Assembly (NCBI GenBank): GCA_042862465.1
Contig: JASTVH010000009.1
Span: forward strand, 124,001-188,000
Source of the DNA: JASTVH01 sp042862465
GTDB taxonomy: Bacteria; Pseudomonadota; Gammaproteobacteria; Pseudomonadales; Oleiphilaceae
Reading direction: 5' to 3'
DNA: 64,000 nt
In this document: one piece after another, positions 42,419-51,929 of the stretch
How the letters are laid out: every line of letters begins with the position of its first letter
Position numbering within the stretch: position 1 is the first letter of the stretch
Notes under the pieces: model-generated
What the model was told of the DNA's origin: nothing
The model's input: only the letters and a program-made list of their open reading frames with translations
The model's database searches: none
Translations under genes and position numbers: made by a program

Positions 42419-42865
42419 ATGGCTCACCAACCGCCAGCCTTCGATCCCGCCCGGGAAGCCCGAAGTGAGCATCTGAAAACGCTGCTTTCGGTGGCCGAGA
42501 AGCATGCGGTACTGGAAACCATCGTCCTTCAGGCGGTACCGGAAACCATCCGCCCCCATTGTCGTTTTGGCGGCTTCCACGACGGGGAGCTGACGCTATT
42601 TGTCTACGGCTCCACCACCGCGAGTCTGCTGCGCTTCCGCCAACAGGAGATCCTGGCAGCCCTGCGCGATAGCAGTGACGAATTCAGCTATGCCTGGCGC
42701 CTTAACGTCAAGGTTCGCCCGCAAAGCACGCCACGCCGGGCATCGCGGCCAGATCGGTCTCTCAGCAAAGAAAACGCCCGGCTCCTGGAAGAGGAAGCCG
42801 GGCACACGAAGGATCGGGGTTTAAAGCAAGTCCTTGAAAAGCTGGCGCAACACGTGCGCCGCTGA
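42419..42865 (+). CDS. dciA: DUF721 protein, DciA-like replicative helicase loader
   Basis: A 148-residue protein of the DUF721/DciA family: LKTLLSVAEKHAVLETIVLQAVPETIRPH, then a KH-like central part (HDGELTLFVYGSTTASLLRFRQQEILAAL) and a basic tail. DciA loads the replicative helicase DnaB in the many bacteria lacking phage-derived DnaC. It is the only plus-strand gene within the lpxC-secA stretch and converges on lpxC with a 14-base gap. Family assignment is by pattern, and function is by family knowledge. Confidence 0.8.
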   Translation: MAHQPPAFDPAREARSEHLKTLLSVAEKHAVLETIVLQAVPETIRPHCRFGGFHDGELTLFVYGSTTASLLRFRQQEILAALRDSSDEFSYAWRLNVKVRPQSTPRRASRPDRSLSKENARLLEEEAGHTKDRGLKQVLEKLAQHVRR

Positions 42866-42879
42866 TCAAATTCCTGGGT

Positions 42880-43797
42880 TTAGCCCTGCATCGCCAAAAC
42901 AGGCTTGAGGTACGAAATAGGCGCGGTCGCCTCGTCCTCAAAGGTCACCACTTCCCAGGCATCTTCTTCCTTGATCAGCTTCCGCAGAAGCTTGTTGTTC
43001 AGGTCGTGACCGGATTTGTGACCGCGGAATTCACCAATCAGGCTGTTGCCCAACAGGTAAAGGTCACCGATGGCGTCCAGAACCTTGTGCTTGACGAATT
43101 CGTCGTCGTAGCGCAGACCGTCTTCGTTGAGGATCTTGTAGTCATCCACCACGATGGCGTTGTCCACGCTACCACCCAAGGCCAGATTCATGGACCGCAA
43201 TTTCTCGATGTCGCGCATAAACCCGAAAGTGCGCGCACGACTCACCTCTTTCACGAACGAGGTGCTGGAGAAATCCACGGACGCCTCCTGACGACGGCCG
43301 GTAAAGACCGGATGATCGAAGTCGATGGTGAAACCGACCTTGAACCCGTCGAACGGCAGGAAGGTAGCGCGTTTGTCGTCTTCTTCCAGGGTCACTTCAC
43401 GCTTGATACGGATAAAGCGCTTGGCCGCATCCTGCTCGGCGATGCCAGCAGACTGCAACAGGAAGACGAACGGTCCCGCACTGCCGTCCATGATGGGAAC
43501 CTCAGCAGCGCTGAGTTCCACCAGACAGTTGTCGATGCCGAGTCCGGCCATGGCTGAAAGCAAGTGTTCTACTGTCGCCACGCGAACACCATCCTTGAGC
43601 AGGGTGGTCGACATCATGGTTTCGCCGACATTCTCGGCCCGGGCCTGGATTTCCACAACCGGGTCAAGGTCTGTGCGGCGGAACACGATACCGGCATCAA
43701 CGGGTGCCGGTTTCAGGGTCAGGTACACCTTTTCCCCTGAATGAAGACCGACACCGGTCGCGCGAATCGTGTTCTTCAAAGTGCGCTGTCTGATCAT
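42880..43797 (-). CDS. lpxC: UDP-3-O-acyl-N-acetylglucosamine deacetylase
   Basis: Zinc deacetylase committing UDP-GlcNAc derivatives to lipid A (305 residues). Zinc and catalytic motifs are VEHLLSAMAGLGIDN (His78), PIMDGSAGPFV, HKVLDAIGDLYLLG and GHKSGHDLNNKLLRKL. Length and start are typical. It ends the dcw cluster downstream of ftsZ by 132 bases. In E. coli LpxC is degraded by FtsH through its C-terminus; nothing here shows whether that applies. Confidence 0.97.
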   Translation of the reverse strand: MIRQRTLKNTIRATGVGLHSGEKVYLTLKPAPVDAGIVFRRTDLDPVVEIQARAENVGETMMSTTLLKDGVRVATVEHLLSAMAGLGIDNCLVELSAAEVPIMDGSAGPFVFLLQSAGIAEQDAAKRFIRIKREVTLEEDDKRATFLPFDGFKVGFTIDFDHPVFTGRRQEASVDFSSTSFVKEVSRARTFGFMRDIEKLRSMNLALGGSVDNAIVVDDYKILNEDGLRYDDEFVKHKVLDAIGDLYLLGNSLIGEFRGHKSGHDLNNKLLRKLIKEEDAWEVVTFEDEATAPISYLKPVLAMQG

Positions 43798-43929
43798 GGG
43801 TTCATAATTCCGTCATACAGAAAACGTAAACTGGTAGTCCAAAAGCTGGGCCAATCCTACCAGATTCCTTATTTGAACACCATTTAGCCAACTTGTGGAT
43901 TACCGAAATATCATCTTGGCAAGCAGACC

Positions 43930-45090
43930 TCAGTCTGCCTGCCGCCGCAAAAACGCGGGAATATCAAGGTAATCAACACTTTGGCTATCCTGGCTGTCGG
44001 CATCCTGATCCACCGCCACATTACCATTGGCCACTGCGCGACGACGCAGCACGGCCGGACGGTCCAGCTGGCGATAATCGGTCTTGCCATCCAGGCTCTT
44101 GGTGTTGTCGACCACTTTCTGGGGCTTGTCACGCTCCCCGTCCAGGCCGGTGGCCACGACGGTCACCTTCAGTGACTCTTCCATTTCCGGATCGATCACG
44201 GTGCCGACAACTACTGTAGCGGAGTCGGATGCGAACTCGCGCACAATATTGCCCACTTCCGAGAATTCGCCCAGGTTGAGATCCATACCGGCGGTGATGT
44301 TGACCAGAATGCCACGGGCGCCCTGCAGGTTGATATCTTCCAGCAGCGGGCTGCGGATGGCGTTTTCGGCCGCCTCGCGGGCCCGGTTCTCGCCAGTCGC
44401 GGTGGCAGTGCCCATCATGGCCATGCCCATCTCGGACATTACAGTCTTCACGTCAGCAAAGTCGACGTTGATCATACCGTTGCGGGTGATCAGGTCGGCG
44501 ATGCCCTGAACCGCACCCAGCAGCACGTCATTGGCCGAAGCAAACGCGTCCAGCAGGCTGGTGTTCTTGCCCATGACCGCCAGCAGCTTCTCGTTGGGAA
44601 TGGTGATCAACGAATCGACGGTGTCTTCCAGCGCCATCAGGCCGGCTTCAGCCACTTTCATGCGCTTGCTGCCTTCGAACATGAACGGTTTGGTCACCAC
44701 GGCCACGGTCAGGATGCCCATTTCCCGCGCCACTTCGGCCACGATCGGCGCCGCACCGGTACCGGTACCCCCGCCCATGCCGGCGGTGATAAAGACCATG
44801 TCGGAGCCTTTCAGCGCTTCGGCGATGCGGTCCCGGTCTTCCATGGCGGACTGGCGACCAATCTCCGGGTTGGCACCGGCACCCAGGCCCTTGGTGATGT
44901 TGCCACCCAGCTGGATGACTGCCTTGGCGTCCAGGTCCTTCAGCGCCTGGGCATCGGTATTGGCACAGATGAAATCAACACCTTCAACGTCGCTTTCCAG
45001 CATGTGGCGCACGGCATTGCCACCGCCACCGCCGACACCGACGACCTTGATGACCGCGTTTTGTTGCACGTTATCGACTAATTCAAACAT
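43930..45090 (-). CDS. ftsZ: cell division protein FtsZ
   Basis: Tubulin-like GTPase that forms the Z ring (386 residues). GTP-binding motifs are VGVGGGGGNAV, the tubulin signature GGGTGTGAAP and the T7 loop NVDFADVKTVM. A variable linker (about 318-375) leads to the conserved C-terminal peptide DIPAFLRRQAD that binds FtsA and ZipA. ATG 45090 has GGAGAAGGGGAG upstream; the frame extends to 45180 but without support. It follows ftsA by 96 bases, room for an extra promoter. Confidence 0.97.
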   Translation of the reverse strand: MFELVDNVQQNAVIKVVGVGGGGGNAVRHMLESDVEGVDFICANTDAQALKDLDAKAVIQLGGNITKGLGAGANPEIGRQSAMEDRDRIAEALKGSDMVFITAGMGGGTGTGAAPIVAEVAREMGILTVAVVTKPFMFEGSKRMKVAEAGLMALEDTVDSLITIPNEKLLAVMGKNTSLLDAFASANDVLLGAVQGIADLITRNGMINVDFADVKTVMSEMGMAMMGTATATGENRAREAAENAIRSPLLEDINLQGARGILVNITAGMDLNLGEFSEVGNIVREFASDSATVVVGTVIDPEMEESLKVTVVATGLDGERDKPQKVVDNTKSLDGKTDYRQLDRPAVLRRRAVANGNVAVDQDADSQDSQSVDYLDIPAFLRRQAD

Positions 45091-45186
45091 CTCCCCTTCT
45101 CCTTCTTTGAACTCGGACTTTTTAGACCGTTGAACTATTGACCTTCGTGTGTACAGCGAACTAGCCCATTCCAGGACCATTACTTA

Positions 45187-46422
45187 TTAGAAGTTGCCGG
45201 TGAACCAGCTTTTGATCCGTTCCACCAGCGACATGCCCTCCTCTCCCCGCATCGCCGGCTGGCGACCGGAATCGATCTGCTTGAAGCCGTAGACCAACAG
45301 CCCCACGCCGGTGGCGTAAATCGGGTTGTTGACCACGTCCGACATGCCAGCCACGCCCTGGGGCACGGCAAGACGCACCGGCATGTGGAAGATTTCCTCC
45401 GCCAACTCGATGACCCCTTCCATCATGGAAGAGCCCCCGGTCAGCACGATGCCCGCCGGAATCAGATCCTCGAATCCGGAGCGGCGCAACTCGGACTGCA
45501 CCAGCGTGAACAGCTCCTCGTAACGCGGCTCGACCACCTCCGCCAAGGCCTGGCGCGAGAGATCCCGCGGTGGCCGGTCGCCCACGCTGGGCACTTTTAT
45601 GGTTTCCTCCGCCCCGGCCAGCTGGGTCAGGGCGCAGGCGTACTTGATCTTGATGTCTTCAGCATTCTGCGTAGGCGTGCGCAGAGCCATGGCGATATCG
45701 TTGGTCACCTGGTCGCCGGCGATCGGAATCACGGCGGTATGGCGAATGGCGCCGCCGGTAAAAATGGCGATATCCGTCGTGCCGCCCCCGATATCGACGA
45801 CACAGACCCCCAACTCTTTCTCATCCTCGGTCAGCACCGCATAGCTGGAGGCGAGCTGCTCAAGGATGATGTCGTCGACCTCCAGACCACAGCGGCGCAC
45901 GCATTTCTCGATGTTCTGGGCGGCATTGACCGCACAGGTCACCAGGTGCACCTTGGCCTCCAGCCGCACCCCAGACATACCCAGGGGCTCCTTGATGCCT
46001 TCCTGGTTATCGATCACGAACTCCTGCGGCAGGATGTGGAGCACCTTCTGGTCGGCCGGGATCGCTACCGCCTGGGCCGCATCGATGACGCGATCGATGT
46101 CCGCCTTGGTCACCTCCCGGTCCCGAATCGCCACGATGCCGTGAGAATTGAGGCTGCGAATGTGGCTCCCGGCGATTCCCGCGTAGACCGAGTGAATCTG
46201 GCAACCGGCCATCAGCTCGGCCTCTTCCACCGCCCGCTGAATGGCCTGGACTGTGGTTTCGATATTGACCACAACTCCGCGCTTGAGTCCCCGGGAGGGG
46301 TGAGAGCCGATTCCGACCAGCTCGATGGCCCCGTCCGGCTTGCGCTTGCCGACAATCGCCACCACCTTGGAGGTGCCGATGTCGAGGCCAACTATCATGT
46401 TCTCCGCTTCAACCGATGGCAT
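45187..46422 (-). CDS. ftsA: cell division protein FtsA
   Basis: Actin-like ATPase (411 residues) that anchors FtsZ filaments to the membrane. The ATP-binding phosphate-1 motif is VGLDIGTSKVVAIVG; phosphate-2 is VVDIGGGTTDIAIF; the adenosine motif is VLTGGSSMMEG. The C-terminal amphipathic helix is MSLVERIKSWFTGNF, which inserts into the membrane. Located 27 bases after ftsQ. Confidence 0.97.
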   Translation of the reverse strand: MPSVEAENMIVGLDIGTSKVVAIVGKRKPDGAIELVGIGSHPSRGLKRGVVVNIETTVQAIQRAVEEAELMAGCQIHSVYAGIAGSHIRSLNSHGIVAIRDREVTKADIDRVIDAAQAVAIPADQKVLHILPQEFVIDNQEGIKEPLGMSGVRLEAKVHLVTCAVNAAQNIEKCVRRCGLEVDDIILEQLASSYAVLTEDEKELGVCVVDIGGGTTDIAIFTGGAIRHTAVIPIAGDQVTNDIAMALRTPTQNAEDIKIKYACALTQLAGAEETIKVPSVGDRPPRDLSRQALAEVVEPRYEELFTLVQSELRRSGFEDLIPAGIVLTGGSSMMEGVIELAEEIFHMPVRLAVPQGVAGMSDVVNNPIYATGVGLLVYGFKQIDSGRQPAMRGEEGMSLVERIKSWFTGNF

Positions 46423-46449
46423 TTAGTGAGTCCTGCTCTTGATCATTCG

Positions 46450-47301
46450 TTATGATTTATCTGTGTCTGAGGTCGCGCTTTTGCGCCAGCTGACGGCCAC
46501 ACCGTTGCCGTAACGGGCGTCTACGCGAGCCACCTCGGCAGCCCGCGACTTAAGCTGTGCGTCGTATACCGCCAGGAAGCGGGCAAGCCGCTCCTCAGTG
46601 CGGTCCCGTCCCAGAGCCACCTCGATGCCGTTGTCCAGGCTCAGGGTCCAGGCGCCGCGCTTTTCCAGCGCCAGGCCCGCCAAGCGCAGCTGGTGGGACT
46701 GCAAGGTGTCGGAAATCTCGCGTGCCTTCGCCAGCACCTCCCCGGCCTTGCTTTCAGGGCCTTGCAGGTGGGGCAGTGCGCCCGCCACACCGGGATTGCT
46801 CGGAGCGAAGACCTGGCCTCGACCGTTGAGAAGCTTTTGGCCGTTCCAGAAGGCCACCGGCTGTTGCTCGGCAACCTCCACCACCAGCTCGCCCGGCCAG
46901 ACCCGGCGCACGGCGGCCGTGTCGATCCAGGGCCGGCTTTCAATGGCTTCCTTTACCTCCTCCAGATCGGTAGCGAAAAAGCTCTGTCCGACCCAGGGCT
47001 GCAAACTCTTTTCCAGCGCTTTCGGCGTCACGCTGTGAAGGTTGCCGCGCACGGCGATGGACTGGATATCGCGATCCATGGCCGAAAGCACCTGCCCGGT
47101 CACCCATGGCATGGAGCCGGCCACCAGGGCCACCACCAGCGCCAGCCCGATCTGCATCCAGGGCAGAACACGGGCAGCCTCAACCAAGCCCTCCGGCAGG
47201 TGCCAGCTGGCAACCGCAGTTTGCGAAGCCGTGGCGCCCCGCGGGCGGGGCTTGCTGTTGGTGGTGCCGCCCGGGCGATAGCGGATCAGCGGTCCCATCA
47301 T
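46450..47301 (-). CDS. ftsQ: cell division protein FtsQ
   Basis: Bitopic divisome protein (283 residues): a cytoplasmic tail of about 47 residues, one transmembrane helix (about 50-70), a POTRA domain (IQSIAVRGNLHSVTPKALEKSL) and the FtsQ beta domain with RRVWPGELVVEVAEQQPVAFW. It recruits FtsL/FtsB. The start overlaps the ddlB stop by four bases. Two adjacent ATGs (47301, 47298) are equivalent. Confidence 0.95.
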   Translation of the reverse strand: MMGPLIRYRPGGTTNSKPRPRGATASQTAVASWHLPEGLVEAARVLPWMQIGLALVVALVAGSMPWVTGQVLSAMDRDIQSIAVRGNLHSVTPKALEKSLQPWVGQSFFATDLEEVKEAIESRPWIDTAAVRRVWPGELVVEVAEQQPVAFWNGQKLLNGRGQVFAPSNPGVAGALPHLQGPESKAGEVLAKAREISDTLQSHQLRLAGLALEKRGAWTLSLDNGIEVALGRDRTEERLARFLAVYDAQLKSRAAEVARVDARYGNGVAVSWRKSATSDTDKS

Positions 47302-48251
47302 CCCCTTTCCTCCAAGGTATCCCTGAGAATCCGAACGGTGAGTTCGGCAAAGTCAATTCCTGCAGCCTTGGCCGCCATGGGCACCAGACTGTGATCCGTC
47401 ATGCCGGGAATCGTGTTGACTTCCAGCAGCCAAAACTGACCCTCGCTGTCCTGCATGACATCCACCCGTCCCCAGCTGCGCCCATCGATCACCCGAAAGG
47501 CGTCCAGTGACAGCGCCTGCAGCTCCGCTTCCCGGTCCGGTTCCAGGCCGCAGGGCAGCAAATAGGTGGTGTCGTCGGAGACGTACTTGGCCTCAAAATC
47601 GTAGAACGCGTGATCCGTACTCAGCCCAATGGCCGGCAGAGCCCGGTCATTGAGAATCGAGACGGTGAATTCCGGCCCTTCGATCCAGCTCTCCACCAAT
47701 ACCAGCGGATCATGTCCACGGGCTTCCCGATACGCTTCTTCCAGTTCCCCGGCATTGAAAACCTTGCGCACACCGATACTGGAGCCTTCCCGTGCCGGCT
47801 TGACGCTCAGGGGAGCCTCCAGGGCGGCCATGATCTCGCCCGCCTGTTCTGGCGCGGTCATCATCTTGAACGGCGGTGTCGGCAGCCCGGCGCCGGCAAA
47901 CACATACTTGGTGCGCAGCTTATCCATGGCCAGGGCCGAGGCCATTACGCCGCTGCCCGTGTAGGGCACATCAGCCTGATCCAGAATCGCCTGCAGCGTG
48001 CCGTCTTCGCCGCCACGCCCGTGCAGGGCGATAAAGATCCGGTCGAATTCTCGCTGCTGCACAAAAGGAAGCACCTGGTCGTGGCGCAGATCGACACCGT
48101 AGGCGTCCACGCCGGCACTGTGCAGTGCCTCCAGGACCGCCTCACCGCTCTTGAGCGAAACCGCACGCTCGGCCGAGTCGCCACCCATAACGACAGCCAC
48201 CCGTCCCAGGGCGGCCTTCAATGCGTTGTCGATGCGGTATGACGCGGTCAT
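47298..48251 (-). CDS. ddlB: D-alanine--D-alanine ligase
   Basis: ATP-grasp enzyme (317 residues) joining two D-Ala for MurF. Motifs are VVMGGDSAERAVSLKSGEAV, FIALHGRGGEDGTLQ, LSVKPAREGSSIGV and LLEVNTIPGMTDHSLVP. It lies directly between murC (1-base gap) and ftsQ (overlap); murB, found here in some relatives, is absent. Its substrate D-Ala could come from the Dat enzyme or an alanine racemase elsewhere. Confidence 0.97.
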   Translation of the reverse strand: MTASYRIDNALKAALGRVAVVMGGDSAERAVSLKSGEAVLEALHSAGVDAYGVDLRHDQVLPFVQQREFDRIFIALHGRGGEDGTLQAILDQADVPYTGSGVMASALAMDKLRTKYVFAGAGLPTPPFKMMTAPEQAGEIMAALEAPLSVKPAREGSSIGVRKVFNAGELEEAYREARGHDPLVLVESWIEGPEFTVSILNDRALPAIGLSTDHAFYDFEAKYVSDDTTYLLPCGLEPDREAELQALSLDAFRVIDGRSWGRVDVMQDSEGQFWLLEVNTIPGMTDHSLVPMAAKAAGIDFAELTVRILRDTLEERG

Positions 48252-48252
48252 C

Positions 48253-49695
48253 TTACTTGCTCACCTTCAACTGTGCGGCCGCCAACCGGGCCGCGAGTCC
48301 ACCAATGTCACCGGCGCCCTGGGTAATCAGCAGGTCACCGTCCTGCAGGCTGTTGGCCAGCAGGGTTTCAATCTCGTCCGGGTTGTCCACAAACACCGGC
48401 TCCACCTGGCCGCGCTGACGGATGCTGCGGGCCAGGCTGCGGCCATCGGCTCCCGGCACCGGCTCTTCGCCAGCCGGATAAACGTCCAGGAGCAGGAGCA
48501 CATCCACTTCCGAAAGCACCTTGACGAAGTCTTCATACAGATCCCGGGTACGGCTGTAGCGGTGCGGCTGGTAGATCATCACCAGGCGCCGGCCCGGCCA
48601 GGCTTCGCGGATCGCAGCAATAACTGCCTCCACTTCCCGGGGATGATGGCCGTAGTCGTCCACCAGAGTGACGGTGCCGCGGCCGGTCTCGTAATCGCCA
48701 TAGACCTGGAAGCGACGCCCGACACCAGCGAACTGCGCCAGGCCCCGGACAATGGATTCGTCAGCCACACCTTCGTCCGTCGCCACGGCCACCGCCGCAA
48801 GCGCGTTAAGGATGTTGTGGCGACCGGGCATCTGCAGCTCAATCCGGAGATCGGCATGACCTTCGGGCCGTTTGGCCGTAAAGCTGGTCTTCAGCCCGTC
48901 GCTGTGGACGTCGACCGCCCGGTAGTCAGCGCGCTCGTTAAACCCGTAGGTTAGGGTGGCGCGGGACAGCCGCGGGATGATGTTCTCCACCACCGGGTCA
49001 TCGGTGCACATGACGGCGACACCGTAGAACGGCAGGTTGTGGAGGAAATCCACAAAGGTCTGCTTGAGCTTCTCGAAGTCACCGCCATAGGTATGCATGT
49101 GGTCGGCGTCGATATTGGTCACAATGGCCACCACCGGTGTCAGATGCAGGAACGAGGCATCGCTCTCGTCCGCTTCCGCCACCAGGTAACGGGAACCGCC
49201 CAGCTTGGCGTTGGCGCCGGCGCGGTTGAGCTTACCGCCGATCACGAAAGTGGGATCGAATCCGCCCTCGCCCAGCACTGAGGCAATCAGGCTGGTAGTG
49301 GTCGTCTTGCCGTGGGTGCCGGCCACCGCGATGCCGTGACGGTAGCGCATGATTTCCGCCAGCATTTCGGCACGGGGCACCACCGGCACACGATTCTCGC
49401 GGGCCACGACCACTTCGGGGTTGGTCTCCGGGACGGCGGTGGAGACGACCACGACGTCGGCATCAGCGGCATTCTCGGCGCGATGGCCGATATCGACGCG
49501 CACGCCCAGCTCCCGAAGCCGGGTGGTCACCGGGCTTTCCTTGATATCGGAGCCGCTGACGTCATAACCCTGGTTGCTCAGCACCTCGGCAATACCGCAC
49601 ATACCGGCACCGCCGATCCCGACAAAGTGGATACGACGAATCCGGCGCATTTCCGGCACTTCATAGACCAGCGGCTTCTGGGTGTTGTCAGCCAT
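48253..49695 (-). CDS. murC: UDP-N-acetylmuramate--L-alanine ligase
   Basis: Adds L-Ala to UDP-MurNAc (480 residues). The nucleotide fold is IHFVGIGGAGMCGIAEVL and the P-loop is GTHGKTTTTSLIASVL; DDYGHHPREVEAVIAAIR is the MurC/Mpl signature. The N-terminus overlaps the murG 3' end by 8 bases. It shares the fold of Mpl at the window start but differs in the GAGMCG and DDYGHHP motifs. Confidence 0.97.
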   Translation of the reverse strand: MADNTQKPLVYEVPEMRRIRRIHFVGIGGAGMCGIAEVLSNQGYDVSGSDIKESPVTTRLRELGVRVDIGHRAENAADADVVVVSTAVPETNPEVVVARENRVPVVPRAEMLAEIMRYRHGIAVAGTHGKTTTTSLIASVLGEGGFDPTFVIGGKLNRAGANAKLGGSRYLVAEADESDASFLHLTPVVAIVTNIDADHMHTYGGDFEKLKQTFVDFLHNLPFYGVAVMCTDDPVVENIIPRLSRATLTYGFNERADYRAVDVHSDGLKTSFTAKRPEGHADLRIELQMPGRHNILNALAAVAVATDEGVADESIVRGLAQFAGVGRRFQVYGDYETGRGTVTLVDDYGHHPREVEAVIAAIREAWPGRRLVMIYQPHRYSRTRDLYEDFVKVLSEVDVLLLLDVYPAGEEPVPGADGRSLARSIRQRGQVEPVFVDNPDEIETLLANSLQDGDLLITQGAGDIGGLAARLAAAQLKVSK

Positions 49696-50770
49696 GGGCC
49701 GCCTCCAGGCAATAGTTCACGACTCGCTCCGTAGCATCCGGCCGGGCCAGTTTCCGGGCTGCTTCCGCCAGCGACCGCAGACGCTCGCGATCGGGGAGCA
49801 GCTCGCCCAGCAGGGCCGCCACATGGGACGGCCCGAATTGATCCTGCGGCACCAGATAGCCGGCACCGCCCTGTGTCATGTGTTCACTGTTGCGGGTCTG
49901 ATGGTCGTCCACTGCATGGGGCAGCGGCACCAGGATCGCCCCTACGCCAACGGCGCAGAGTTCCGCCACGGTCAGGGCGCCGGCCCGGCACACCACCAGG
50001 TCGGCCCAGCCATAGGCCTCGGCCATGTCCTTGATGAATGGCTCGACCCGTGCCTTGACCTTCACGTTTTCGTAGGCATCGCGGGCCGCATCCACATGGT
50101 TGCGTCCGCACTGATGCAGTATTTCTGGCCGCTGGGCTTCCGGAATCTGCTCGATCGCCTGCGGCAGCGCCTCGTTGATGGGCCGCGCTCCCAGACTGCC
50201 CCCGAGCACCAGCAGCCGGGTCGGTCCGGTACGCTCCGCGAAACGCTCTGCAGGCTCCGGCATATCCGCCAGCTCACTGCGTACCGGGTTGCCGGTGTAG
50301 CGGGTGACTGTTTCCTTGTTGAAACTGTTTGGAAACGCTTCCAGAACCGTAGTGGCAAAGCGGGACAGCAGGCGGTTGGTCATGCCCGCCACGGCATTCT
50401 GTTCGTGAATCACCAATGGCTTGCGCATCAGCCAGGCCGCCAGACCACCAGGGCCGGAAGCAAAGCCGCCCATGCCAATCACGCAGTCCGGACGCACCTG
50501 GCGCAGGACGCGGACGGCCTCCATCACGGCGCGCAGCAGCCGGAAGGGCGCGGCCAACAGAGTCACGCGGCCCTTGCCACGCAGTCCCGATACGTGGATC
50601 AACGACAGCGGCAGACCGGCATCGGAAACCAGACGGGATTCCATGCCGTTCACGGAACCCAGCCAGTGCACTTCATGGCCCAGCTCCTGCAGCCGCCGCG
50701 CTGTGGCCAACGCCGGGAACACATGCCCCCCGGTACCACCGGCCATAATCAGGAAACGCTTAGCGCTCAT
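49688..50770 (-). CDS. murG: undecaprenyl-PP-MurNAc-pentapeptide GlcNAc transferase
   Basis: GT-B glycosyltransferase at the inner face of the cytoplasmic membrane, making lipid II from lipid I (360 residues). Motifs are MAGGTGGHVFPALATA near the N-terminus, GMGGFASGPGGLAAW, VLGGSLGARPINEALP and the UDP-GlcNAc site VCRAGALTVAELCAVG. The start overlaps the ftsW 3' end by 11 bases. Confidence 0.97.
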   Translation of the reverse strand: MSAKRFLIMAGGTGGHVFPALATARRLQELGHEVHWLGSVNGMESRLVSDAGLPLSLIHVSGLRGKGRVTLLAAPFRLLRAVMEAVRVLRQVRPDCVIGMGGFASGPGGLAAWLMRKPLVIHEQNAVAGMTNRLLSRFATTVLEAFPNSFNKETVTRYTGNPVRSELADMPEPAERFAERTGPTRLLVLGGSLGARPINEALPQAIEQIPEAQRPEILHQCGRNHVDAARDAYENVKVKARVEPFIKDMAEAYGWADLVVCRAGALTVAELCAVGVGAILVPLPHAVDDHQTRNSEHMTQGGAGYLVPQDQFGPSHVAALLGELLPDRERLRSLAEAARKLARPDATERVVNYCLEAAHG

Positions 50771-51929
50771 GACCGCCCTCCTGCTGTTCCAGGGCGTCCA
50801 GACGCTCCATCTCGATCCGGGCCAGGATGCCGATACAGAGGCAGCTCACGACCAGGCTGCTGCCGCCATAACTGACCAGGGGCAACGTCAGCCCCTTGGT
50901 GGGCAGCAACCCGGTGGCTACGCCAATGTTGATGAAGGCCTGCAGGCCGATCAGCAAGGTAATGCCGTAGGCGAAGGATGCGGCAAAGGGACGCTCCGCC
51001 AATTCCGAGGCCCGGGCGATACGCAGCCCGCTGTATACCAGCAGCGAGAACAGCCCCAGCAAGCCCAGCGATCCCACCAGACCGAATTCCTCGGCGATGA
51101 TGGCGAAAATGAAATCCGTGTGTGCTTCCGGCAGGTAGAACAGTTTCTGGATCGAGTTGCCCAGGCCGACCCCGAACCACTCCCCTCGCCCGAAGGCGAT
51201 GAGGGACTGGGTCAGCTGGTAGCCGGAATCGAACTGGTCCTTCCAGGGGTCCAGATAGGAGACCACCCGCTTGAGCCGGTAGGGCTGGAACACGACCAGC
51301 AGGATCCCGAGGCCCAGGCAGAGCCCGATCAACGGCAGGAAGCGCGAGAGCCGCACGCCGCTCAGGAAGATCATGCCCATGGCCGCGGTCATCAGCACCA
51401 CGGTGGCGCCGAAGTCCGGTTCGATCACCATCAGCGTGGCCGCCACGCCCAGCACCGCCACCGGTTTGATGAACCCCTGCCAGGTATGCAGAAGCTCTTC
51501 CCGACGCCGGGTGATATAACCAGCCAGGTAGGCGATCAGGAACAGCTTGGCCACTTCCGAGACCTGCACGTTGAACAGGGCAAAATTGATCCAGCGGGTA
51601 CTGCCGTTGACGGTCCGCCCTACCGGGGTCAGGACCAGCAGCAGCAATCCCAAAGACACAAAAAGCAGCAGCCAGCCACTGCGCAGCCACCAGTCCATGG
51701 GCACGTTGGCCACGGCCAAAGCCGCTGCCAGGCCCAGGGAAACGTAAATCAGCTCCCGCACGACGAAATGGAAACTGTTGCCATAGGCCTGGGCCGCCAT
51801 ATCGACCGACGCCGAGGACACCATCACGGCCCCCAGCAGCAACAGCGCACCGGCGCTCGCCAGCAGCAGCACCAGCTGGCTGTAGCGAACCGCCGAAGGG
51901 CTGAGGCGCATATCCAGCATCGTCGTCAT
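50760..51929 (-). CDS. ftsW: divisome SEDS glycosyltransferase FtsW
   Basis: Septal peptidoglycan polymerase paired with FtsI (389 residues, about ten membrane segments). SEDS signatures: QVSEVAKLFLIAYLAGYI, PDFGATVVLMTAAMGMIFL, FGVGLGNSIQKLFYLPEAHTD and LPLVSYGGSSLVVS. ATG 51929 overlaps the murD stop (ATGA) and has GGAGGCGTT before it; a frame open to 52001 is the 3' end of murD in another phase. Partner ftsI is in the same cluster. Confidence 0.96.
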   Translation of the reverse strand: MTTMLDMRLSPSAVRYSQLVLLLASAGALLLLGAVMVSSASVDMAAQAYGNSFHFVVRELIYVSLGLAAALAVANVPMDWWLRSGWLLLFVSLGLLLLVLTPVGRTVNGSTRWINFALFNVQVSEVAKLFLIAYLAGYITRRREELLHTWQGFIKPVAVLGVAATLMVIEPDFGATVVLMTAAMGMIFLSGVRLSRFLPLIGLCLGLGILLVVFQPYRLKRVVSYLDPWKDQFDSGYQLTQSLIAFGRGEWFGVGLGNSIQKLFYLPEAHTDFIFAIIAEEFGLVGSLGLLGLFSLLVYSGLRIARASELAERPFAASFAYGITLLIGLQAFINIGVATGLLPTKGLTLPLVSYGGSSLVVSCLCIGILARIEMERLDALEQQEGGHER

